Assembly: GCA_945877655.1 (NCBI GenBank)
Contig: CAMCSH010000002.1
Location: 1 to 39,017 of the forward strand
Reading direction: 5' to 3'
Length of the DNA stretch: 39,017 bases
From: Lentisphaera araneosa HTCC2155
Lineage (GTDB): Bacteria; Verrucomicrobiota; Lentisphaeria; Lentisphaerales; Lentisphaeraceae
The stretch's first letter is position 1. Each line of letters starts with the position of its first letter. A model generated the notes under the pieces. It made no database searches and was not told where the DNA came from. It saw only the letters and a list, made by a program, of their open reading frames with translations. Made by a program: the position numbers and the translations under genes. Positions 1 to 7,123 of the stretch are shown piece after piece.

Positions 1-40
1 CGACCCTGGGCTACCATGTGCGACCCGCAAGGGGTCGAGC
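1..40. repeat. Truncated copy of a composite hairpin repeat (ACCCTGGGCT arm plus CGACCC-GCAAG-GGGTCG hairpin)
   Basis: ACCCTGGGCT at 3-12; hairpin arms 21-26/32-37; resembles the right half of the element at 38911-39005. Confidence 0.5.
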
Positions 41-89
41 GACAGAACTCACCGGCTAAAGCAGGGACTACAAACTTGCGGGGAAAACC

Positions 90-323
90 ATGAACAGCCC
101 CGATCCAGACTGCCTGAAATGCCGGCATTATTTCGTCACCTACGAACCCGCCTGTCCGCGCGGCTGCCGAGTCTTCGGAGTCAAATCGGAAGAGCTCCCT
201 TGCCGGGTGGTTCGCGCCGCCTCGGGCGAAGCCTGCCCGGCTTTTGAGCCGCGTTCGCGTCCCGACTTTCCGAGCTCCAACCCGCCGTCCAACGGCTCGG
301 GTGGACGCGAATGGCAAGCGTGA
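90..323 (+). CDS. Small Cys-containing conserved hypothetical protein (CLKCRHYFVTYEP..PRGCRVFG..SGEACPAF)
   Basis: ORF with the CxxCRHYFVT..PRGC..F motif of a recurrent small bacterial protein family (recalled). Confidence 0.75.
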   Translation: MNSPDPDCLKCRHYFVTYEPACPRGCRVFGVKSEELPCRVVRAASGEACPAFEPRSRPDFPSSNPPSNGSGGREWQA

Positions 324-994
324 GCTCAGTCCCTCTCCTGGTCATCGGTTGCGGCTACTCCGGCCGCGCCATCCGCAAGCTGGTGCCTGGCTCCCTCGGC
401 ACCGCGCTTCCAGGGGAAATTCGCGACGATGAAATCCCCTTCGGTCTCGAGCTGAATAGCGATTGGAGCTGCCTGCCTGAAGCTGACAAACTGATCGTCA
501 CCTGCAAGATCGACGACAGTGCCTTGGCGATTCGAATCCGCGATCAACTTCTGCCGCGATTCCGGTCTTGCCTTTTCCTTTCCAGCGCCGCGTCCTTGCG
601 TTGCGATGGACCGCTTCTCGGAGAAAGTGCCGGCCCCGCCGAAACGCCGCGGGCGCAAGCGGAAAAACTGCTCGCTCCCGTCGCTCCCTTGTTGGCGCTG
701 GGCTTGATCACTGGCCCCGGACGCGAGACGACGAAATGGCTGCAGGAAGGGCGCATCGCCAGCCGCCATAAAATCGTCAACTTCATCGGCGTCGACGAGC
801 TCGCGTCGATCGCTCTTAAGCTCCTCGATCACCCCGAATCCCCTCGCGGCTGGATCCTCTGTTCCGACGGCCGTCCCCGCACCTGGGGCGAAGTCGCGAC
901 AGAGCTCCATCTGGATCTGCCGCCCGATGTGCCGCCGCAACGCGACAGCCGGGCCTTTGACATCAGCCGGCTGAAGTCGCTGCTGCGAAAGTGA
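311..994 (+). CDS. NAD(P)-binding SDR/epimerase-like protein
   Basis: N-terminal LLVIGCGYSGRAI Rossmann-like glycine motif; overlaps the upstream ORF. Confidence 0.6.
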   Translation: MASVSSVPLLVIGCGYSGRAIRKLVPGSLGTALPGEIRDDEIPFGLELNSDWSCLPEADKLIVTCKIDDSALAIRIRDQLLPRFRSCLFLSSAASLRCDGPLLGESAGPAETPRAQAEKLLAPVAPLLALGLITGPGRETTKWLQEGRIASRHKIVNFIGVDELASIALKLLDHPESPRGWILCSDGRPRTWGEVATELHLDLPPDVPPQRDSRAFDISRLKSLLRK

Positions 995-1000
995 TGGGAC

Positions 1001-2299
1001 TCACTCAAACGCCGCTTTCGGCGCCCAGAGTCCAAGAGCCGGATTGGAGACGAAGAAGATCTCTTCGCCGTCGGGCAGGGTGGTCCAGCCGTCGGCAAGC
1101 GTCTCGGGATTGTAGCGTTTGATCGTCTCGGCATAGTCCTGCCAAGCAAAGCCGACGCCTTCGACTTCTTCGCGGGTGATGTCGGGTCCACAGGCGTAGG
1201 TGATCTTGAATCGGCCTTCGCTGGAGCCGTGGATGAGGTGGGCGGCGGCGCTGAGATTTTTCGCCATTTCGGGGTCGGTCTCGACCGCTTTCATGGTCGC
1301 GGGGGTGCCGCGGTAGCCGTGGCGACGGATGAGTTTGTCGATCTCGGGGTCTTCGCCGAACATGTGCAGCGCGGGAGCGAGAACGAGAAGTTCGCCGCCG
1401 GTGGCCATCGCCATACGGGTGCGGTAGACGCTCTTGTTGCCGAGCCAGGTGGTCTTGAACTCGTGCGGATCAAGGAAGACCACGGCCTTCTGGATCGGCT
1501 TGTCGAGAAGGTCGAGATTGACTCGTTGCGACAGGCGGCCGGCGGCTTCGAAGGTGGCATCGTCGTCGCCGCAGTAGAGTCCGCGCAGCTTGAGCTGGTT
1601 GTCAGCCTTGTCCTTGCTGACCACGGTGAGCAGGTAATGGATCGGCAATTTACCGCGGAGGAAACGATCGAAACCGGTGTTCAAGCATTTGCGGACCGGA
1701 GTATCGAGGCGGCCCATCATCCGTTCCATGCCCCAGGCAGCGCCGAGGAAGTGGCTGACGTGGATGGTGCCGGCTCCGCCGACGCCGATGAGGATGTTTT
1801 TGGTGTAGTTGGCGAGGCCGACGACTTCGTGGGGGACAACCTGGCCGACGGAGAGGATGAGATCGTAGCCGGCATAGAGTTCACGGTTGACCGCGACCTT
1901 CATTTCCTGCTTGATCAGGCCTTCGGAGATGGCTTCCATCTCGTTTTGGGGGATCGCGCCGAGCTCGACCAGGTCAGTGCGCCAGCGGTGCGGCAGGAAG
2001 CGTTCGAGCGGGATATCGGGTCCGAAAAACCAGCGCAGCTCGCCTTCGTTCATCGGCACATGGGTGCCAAGCGCCGGCATGAACCAGATGTCGGCTTGCG
2101 ACGAGCGCAACTTCCAGATGATCTGGCTGATCTGGCCGGCGCGGGAATTGCCGCGGGTGTGGTCGGGCGGGATCACCAGAATGCGCTTGGCGGGGCCGAG
2201 TTTGTCGAGGTAGGCGGCAACGTGGGCTTCGAGTTCGGCGTCGCTGATACAGCGGGTGGGAGAGCCATCGGAGATGAGAGTGGGCATCGGGGACCTCAT
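1001..2299 (-). CDS. LarA-like (DUF2088) nickel-dependent hydroxyacid racemase/epimerase family protein
   Basis: DHTR, ALGTHVP, and VVPHEVVGLANYTKNILIGVGGAGTIHVSH with H-x9-K-x15-H spacing as in LarA. Confidence 0.8.
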   Translation of the reverse strand: MRSPMPTLISDGSPTRCISDAELEAHVAAYLDKLGPAKRILVIPPDHTRGNSRAGQISQIIWKLRSSQADIWFMPALGTHVPMNEGELRWFFGPDIPLERFLPHRWRTDLVELGAIPQNEMEAISEGLIKQEMKVAVNRELYAGYDLILSVGQVVPHEVVGLANYTKNILIGVGGAGTIHVSHFLGAAWGMERMMGRLDTPVRKCLNTGFDRFLRGKLPIHYLLTVVSKDKADNQLKLRGLYCGDDDATFEAAGRLSQRVNLDLLDKPIQKAVVFLDPHEFKTTWLGNKSVYRTRMAMATGGELLVLAPALHMFGEDPEIDKLIRRHGYRGTPATMKAVETDPEMAKNLSAAAHLIHGSSEGRFKITYACGPDITREEVEGVGFAWQDYAETIKRYNPETLADGWTTLPDGEEIFFVSNPALGLWAPKAAFE

Positions 2300-2318
2300 G
2301 GGGGTTGGAAGAAAGGGT

Positions 2319-2409
2319 TCACCACAGAGGCACAGAGTACACAGAGTATGAAGATCTGATTTTTGAGCTTAAAAAACAAACTCTGTGTTCTCTGTGTCTC
2401 TGTGGTGAA
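2319..2409. repeat. Inverted repeat of CACAGAGG-type units (30-nt arms, 31-nt spacer)
   Basis: Arms TTCACCACAGAGGCACAGAGTACACAGAGT (2319-2348) and ACTCTGTGTTCTCTGTGTCTCTGTGGTGAA (2380-2409); 28/30 complementary. Confidence 0.95.
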
Positions 2410-2416
2410 TAAAGTG

Positions 2417-3796
2417 CTATTCCGGCAGCGGCTTGCCCTTGGTTTCAGGCAGGAAGGGGAGGACCAGCAGGCCAGTGAGGAGGACGAGGCTCATCCAAAA
2501 GCCGGCATCGCGGAAAACGACGAGTTTTTCCGCTTCGGTGGACAGGCCGGAGGTCATCTTGGTGGTCCAAGCGGCGAGGGTGAAGGGGGCGGTAGCGGCG
2601 ACGAAGCGACCGATGTTGTAGCAAAAACTGACGCCGGTAGCGCGTTGGGATGAGGGGAAGAGTTCCGGCAGGTAGATGGCGAAACCAGCGAAGAGGGAGA
2701 GCTGGGTGGCTCCCATCAGGGGAATCATCCACCAGATCTCCTGGTAGGTGTCTAGGCACTTGAAGACCAGCATGGTGGCGGCGGTAGCCGCGACAAAGCC
2801 GACGGCGAAGGCGGGGCGGCGGCCCCAGACTTGCGCCATTTTGGCGAGCAGGAGCATACCGAAGAAACCACCGAGGTTTTGGGCCATCAGGGCCCAAGCC
2901 TTGGCATTGGCGACAGCGGCAGAGAGGGCTTTTTTCTGTTCGTCGCTGGGGGCTCCGTTGATGCCAAGCAGGAGCTTTTGCTGCTCGGAAATGATGGCGC
3001 CGACAATTTTGGGCTGGAAGTTGCCCAAGCCCCAGAGACCGATGATGCCGGCGGAACAGAGCACCAAGCCAAGCAGGGCATTTTTGCGAGTCTGCTTATT
3101 GCCGAGCAGTTCCGTGTAAGATCCGGCTTTCTCGCCTTTCGCCTTGCCGGCGGCACGGGCATCGATCCATTTCTGCGGTTCACGCAATTTTAAGGCGATG
3201 AAGCCGGTGATCAAGGCAGGGATGGCGCCGACCAGGAAGAGAACCTTCCAGTTCAGTGCAGGAGCGATGACCCCGGCGGTAATCAATGCCGCAACGCCCA
3301 AAGCCACCGCGCCAGCACTGATGTTGCCGATGGTGGAAAGCGCTTGGAAAGTGCCTAGGGCTTTCGGTCTCTTGTCGCCTTCGACGACATCGGAAACCAA
3401 GGCGACCGCAAGGCCGAAGACGCCGCCGACGCCGATGCCGGTGAGGAGTCGATAGAGACAGAAGTCCCAGATGCTGACTGAGAAGGCGCTGAGCCCGGTG
3501 AAGGCGGCGTAGAGGAAGATGCAGAGAGTGAGGATTTTAGCGCGGCCGAGGCGGTCGCCGAGAGCGCCGAAGTACATGCCACCGATGCCCCAGCCAACGA
3601 GGAAGGCGCTCATCGTGTAGGGAGCCAGGTCGGTGCTGCCGGTGATAGCCTTCACCGCGTCTTCGCGCGCCAAGTTGAAGATCTGCTGGTCGAAGCAGTC
3701 GAAGAACCAGGCGGAGGAGGCGATGGCGAAGGCGAAGAGCTGGTAGCGGCTGAGGCCGCGCCACCAGGGACCGGAAGGGGAATTCTCTTGTGACAT
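2417..3796 (-). CDS. MFS transporter
   Basis: Multiple hydrophobic helices; GALGDRLGRAKIL and LYRLLTGIGVGG motifs typical of MFS. Confidence 0.85.
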   Translation of the reverse strand: MSQENSPSGPWWRGLSRYQLFAFAIASSAWFFDCFDQQIFNLAREDAVKAITGSTDLAPYTMSAFLVGWGIGGMYFGALGDRLGRAKILTLCIFLYAAFTGLSAFSVSIWDFCLYRLLTGIGVGGVFGLAVALVSDVVEGDKRPKALGTFQALSTIGNISAGAVALGVAALITAGVIAPALNWKVLFLVGAIPALITGFIALKLREPQKWIDARAAGKAKGEKAGSYTELLGNKQTRKNALLGLVLCSAGIIGLWGLGNFQPKIVGAIISEQQKLLLGINGAPSDEQKKALSAAVANAKAWALMAQNLGGFFGMLLLAKMAQVWGRRPAFAVGFVAATAATMLVFKCLDTYQEIWWMIPLMGATQLSLFAGFAIYLPELFPSSQRATGVSFCYNIGRFVAATAPFTLAAWTTKMTSGLSTEAEKLVVFRDAGFWMSLVLLTGLLVLPFLPETKGKPLPE

Positions 3797-4281
3797 CAGT
3801 TTTTCTCCGCTAGGTTTTTGAGGATGAATTGCACTTGCTGCTCGGGACTCAAAGCGAGATCGACATGCAGGGCGTCGGACGGGATTTCGAGGGTGGCCAG
3901 CTGCGAGTCGAGCAAGGCCGGATTCATGAAGTGGCCTTGGCGTCCGCCGAGGCGCGCAGCGAGGAGCTCTTTCGGGCCGTGGACGAAGATGAATCGCACG
4001 CCGTCGCCGGAGCGCAGGATGTCGCGATATTTCTCCTTCAGGGCCGAGCAGGCGAGCACGGCGCCGCCTTGCGTGTTACACTGGCGGATATGCGCCGCGA
4101 GGTTTTCCAGCCAGGGTTGCCGGTCCTCGTCGTTGAGCGGGATGCCCGCCTTCATCTTGGCGACGTTGGCCGCAGGATGAAAGGGGTCAGCGTCGTGAAA
4201 AGGCAAGCCCAGCGACTTGGCCAAGGCCTCGCCGACAGTGGATTTGCCGCTACCGCAAACACCCATGATGATGTAGGTCAT
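3796..4281 (-). CDS. gntK: Gluconokinase
   Basis: MGVCGSGKSTVGEALAKSLGLPFHDADPFHPAANVAKMKAGIPLNDEDRQPWL, typical GntK; stop overlaps the MFS start. Confidence 0.9.
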   Translation of the reverse strand: MTYIIMGVCGSGKSTVGEALAKSLGLPFHDADPFHPAANVAKMKAGIPLNDEDRQPWLENLAAHIRQCNTQGGAVLACSALKEKYRDILRSGDGVRFIFVHGPKELLAARLGGRQGHFMNPALLDSQLATLEIPSDALHVDLALSPEQQVQFILKNLAEKN

Positions 4282-4300
4282 GAAAGAGCTCCAGATGGAT

Positions 4301-4330
4301 TTACCACAGAGGCACAGAGGACACAGAGAT
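4301..4330. repeat. CACAGAGG-type repeat copy
   Basis: TTACCACAGAGGCACAGAGGACACAGAGAT, immediately 3' of the GxxExxY gene stop. Confidence 0.9.
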
Positions 4331-4331
4331 T

Positions 4332-4718
4332 TTAAAGAACGAATCTCTTGATGCCATTGCGCAGGAGTGGTGTGTTGAAGTTGATGAGCAGACCGCGATG
4401 GATCTTAGAAAGTTTGAGATAGGTGAGGAGCTGAGCTTCATGAATAGATTCTAATTGACTTACAGCTTTGAGCTCGAGAATGACCTTGTCGTCGACCACA
4501 AGATCGAGACGATACTTGCAGTCTATCTCGATACCTTTATAGATCACCGGGAGCTCGATTTGCTGCTTGACCTTGAAGCCAGCCAAACGCAATTCGTAAG
4601 CGAGGCAGTTTTCGTAGGCAGACTCAAGCAAGCCCGGGCCGAGCTCGCGATGGACTTCAATTGCGCAACCAATGATCTTTGCCGTCAGAGCATCTTTTTC
4701 CTGGTTGTGCAGATCCAT
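4332..4718 (-). CDS. GxxExxY family protein (PD-(D/E)XK-like)
   Basis: GCAIEVHRELGPGLLESAYENCLAYELRLAGFKVKQQ...LDLVVDDKVILELKAV; internal start MDLHNQEKD preferred over the 4784 start, which reads through the repeat. Confidence 0.85.
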   Translation of the reverse strand: MDLHNQEKDALTAKIIGCAIEVHRELGPGLLESAYENCLAYELRLAGFKVKQQIELPVIYKGIEIDCKYRLDLVVDDKVILELKAVSQLESIHEAQLLTYLKLSKIHRGLLINFNTPLLRNGIKRFVL

Positions 4719-4768
4719 CGTCGAACTCCTTTTGATTGCTGTGTACATGCTCAATAGCAGAAATATTG

Positions 4769-4858
4769 CGCCACAGAGACACAAAGATCACAGAGGCTCA
4801 AGAAAAATCATTGCGCTTCTGCAGCTCATCTCTGCGTCCTCTGTGCCTCTGTGGTGAA
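4769..4858. repeat. Inverted pair of CACAGAGG-type repeats
   Basis: GCGCCACAGAGACACAAAGATCACAGAGG (4769-4797) and TCTCTGCGTCCTCTGTGCCTCTGTGGTGAA (4829-4858). Confidence 0.9.
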
Positions 4859-4867
4859 TTTATTGTT

Positions 4868-5680
4868 TCACACCCCGGCAAAGGCCGAGAAGCCGCCGTC
4901 GACGGGGAGGATGACGCCGTTGACGAAGCTGGAATCGGGATGCACCAGGAATTTCAAGGCGGTCTTCAGTTCCTTCGCTTCGCCGAAGCGCGAGAAGGGG
5001 GTGTTGCGCAGGATCTTGTCGCCACGCGGCGTCAGGCCACCTTCCGTCGTGGTGAGAAGAAAGCGGTTCTGCTCGGTGAGGAAGAAGCCGGGGGCGATGG
5101 CGTTGACCCGGATGCCTCGCGGCGCGAGATGCACCGCCAGCCACTGGGTAAGGGAATCCACCGCCGCCTTGGCGTTGGAATAAGCGATCACCTTGGTCAG
5201 AGGACGATCGGCGCTCATCGACGACAGGTTGACGATGGTGCCGCGTCGACGCTCGGCCATGCCGTCGCCAAAGACCTGGCAAGGTAGCAGGGTGCCCTTG
5301 AGGTTGAGATCAAAAACCTCGCCGTAAGCTTGTAGATCGACGCCGAAAAAACTCTTCTCTTTTGCGGTCTCCGCCGTGTAAGTCTCGGCCTGGGCCGTCG
5401 CCTTCGGGCTGTTGCCGCCGGCGCCGTTGACCAGGATGTCGACCGGGCCGAAGCTCGCTTCGATCTTGGCTCGGGCCGCTTCCAGAGAGCTGCGGTCGAG
5501 GACGTCGGCCGCGACCACGAGGGTCTCGGTCAGGCCTTTCGCCGCGAGCGCTTTTTGCAGCTCAACGAGCTTGCTTTCGGTGCGTCCGAGAAGGGCGACG
5601 CGATGGCCTTCCTCAAGCAGAGCTTCGACCAGGGCGGAGCAAAGGACGCCGGCGGCGCCAGTGACAAGTGCTGTGCTCAT
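4868..5680 (-). CDS. SDR-family oxidoreductase, D-mannonate oxidoreductase/fructuronate reductase-like
   Basis: MSTALVTGAAGVL start; VNGAGGNSPKAT...FDLNLKGTLLPCQVF resembles SDR-type UxuB; YSNAK catalytic motif. Confidence 0.75.
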   Translation of the reverse strand: MSTALVTGAAGVLCSALVEALLEEGHRVALLGRTESKLVELQKALAAKGLTETLVVAADVLDRSSLEAARAKIEASFGPVDILVNGAGGNSPKATAQAETYTAETAKEKSFFGVDLQAYGEVFDLNLKGTLLPCQVFGDGMAERRRGTIVNLSSMSADRPLTKVIAYSNAKAAVDSLTQWLAVHLAPRGIRVNAIAPGFFLTEQNRFLLTTTEGGLTPRGDKILRNTPFSRFGEAKELKTALKFLVHPDSSFVNGVILPVDGGFSAFAGV

Positions 5681-5712
5681 TGGGACTCCAGTTTCATGGT
5701 TTAAATAAAAAA

Positions 5713-5737
5713 TTCGTGGACTTCGTGTCTTCGTGTT
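5713..5737. repeat. Three-unit TTCGTG repeat
   Basis: TTCGTGGAC TTCGTGTC TTCGTGTT in the intergenic region. Confidence 0.8.
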
Positions 5738-5753
5738 GAGAGGTCTTCCGTTC

Positions 5754-6809
5754 TTAGAGCTCGACACTTTTTCCGCTCTTCGCCGAGCGGTAGATCGCGT
5801 CGATCAGTTCGACCGAGCGACGACCTTCCTGTCCGTTGACTCGAAGGGGCTGGCCGAGACGGATGGCGTCGCAGAAATCCTGCAGGTTGCGGGCGTGCCA
5901 GGAGGCGTCGATCGCCTTGGGATCGGCGGCACCAGCGCCGGCGGCGGCACTGTTGAGGCCGAAACGTTGGCGGATGCTGTCGTCAGCCGGGCTTTCGTCG
6001 CGGAATTCCCAGTGGCGGAACTTGTCATCGCTCATGATGACGCTGCCATGATCGCCGCCGATTTGGATCTCCGCCGGATGCCCTTTGCGGCTCCAGCAAG
6101 CGGTGGTGGCTTGCACCACGCCCTTAGCGCCATTGGCGAAGTCGAGGATGGCGACGGCGCTGTCTTCGACTTCGATGCGTTCATGGGCGATCAGACCGAC
6201 GCTGGCGCTGACCCGTTTCACCGGCCCCATCAGATGCAGAAGCAGGTCGATGGTGTGAATGCCTTGGTTCATCAGGGCGCCGCCGCCGTCCAGGGCCCAG
6301 GTGCCACGCCATTTACCGGAGTCGTAATATTCCTGGGTGCGCCACCACTTGATGCTCGCCTCGGCCAAGGCGATGCGACCGAAACGGCCTGCCTCGATCG
6401 CCTCTTTCAGTACTATGGTGCTGGGGTTGAAACGGCGCGGGAAAATTCCCGACAGCAAGACCCGGTTTTTTGCAGCCGCAGCAATCATCTGGTCGATCCG
6501 ATCCGGCGTCACTTCCAAGGGCTTTTCGCAGATCACATGCTTACCCCCATCCATCGCCGCGAGCGAGAGCTCAAGGTGTGCACCGCTGGGGGTGCAGACA
6601 CTCACTGCTGACAGGCCCTCGTGCGCCAGAAAGGCGTCAAAATCCGAATAACTCGCACAGCCGTGGCGAGCCGCAAAATCCGCTCCTTTGGCGGCGTCGC
6701 GGGCGTAGATCGCGCTCAACTTGGCGCCCGTCACCGAGCGTAGCGCGACGGCGTGAAATTCCGAGATCATTCCGGCACCGATGATGCCTAATCCAACTGG
6801 CTCTGACAT
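5754..6809 (-). CDS. Gfo/Idh/MocA family oxidoreductase
   Basis: GLGIIGAGMISEFHAVAL N-terminus; HVICEKPLEVT motif. Confidence 0.92.
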   Translation of the reverse strand: MSEPVGLGIIGAGMISEFHAVALRSVTGAKLSAIYARDAAKGADFAARHGCASYSDFDAFLAHEGLSAVSVCTPSGAHLELSLAAMDGGKHVICEKPLEVTPDRIDQMIAAAAKNRVLLSGIFPRRFNPSTIVLKEAIEAGRFGRIALAEASIKWWRTQEYYDSGKWRGTWALDGGGALMNQGIHTIDLLLHLMGPVKRVSASVGLIAHERIEVEDSAVAILDFANGAKGVVQATTACWSRKGHPAEIQIGGDHGSVIMSDDKFRHWEFRDESPADDSIRQRFGLNSAAAGAGAADPKAIDASWHARNLQDFCDAIRLGQPLRVNGQEGRRSVELIDAIYRSAKSGKSVEL

Positions 6810-7123
6810 ATCAAGTTCTCCTTGGCTTCTTCAAGGCGAATATCAGGCAATTCGAAAAAACCACATCGAGTTGCCTTAAAAAATTCGGGGGAAACTTCAA
6901 ATCGAGCCAAAGCTCTTGGCAAAAATAAGGCAAGAACCTAGGCAAGATGCCTGTTTTCAGAAATTCAGGTAGAGCTCGGGACAGCCGATCAGCGATGCAA
7001 ATGGCAAGGTGATTGATTTTCCTCAGCTTCATTTATGACATTGATGACTGCCCCTAACATTGCTTGCAATGACAGCAAACACTGAGTAGATTCGAATCAA
7101 CAAATAACCAACGGGAATTCAAC

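Noticed and set aside
1229-2359. 376-aa plus-strand ORF
   Set aside because: Antisense to the LarA-like gene and reads into the repeat.
2363-2653. ORF beginning MSLKNKLCVLCVSVVNK
   Set aside because: N-terminus is a translation of the CACAGAGG-type repeat and the rest is antisense to the MFS gene.
2319-4858. CACAGAGG repeats as a CRISPR array
   Set aside because: No regular spacers; copies are inverted pairs scattered between genes and no cas genes are present.
6811-7032. 73-aa minus-strand ORF
   Set aside because: No recognisable domain and lies in an AT-richer intergenic region.
7058-7071. CATTGC-TT-GCAATG palindrome upstream of the pseudokinase gene
   Set aside because: Only 6-bp arms, a single occurrence, could arise by chance; too weak to call an operator.
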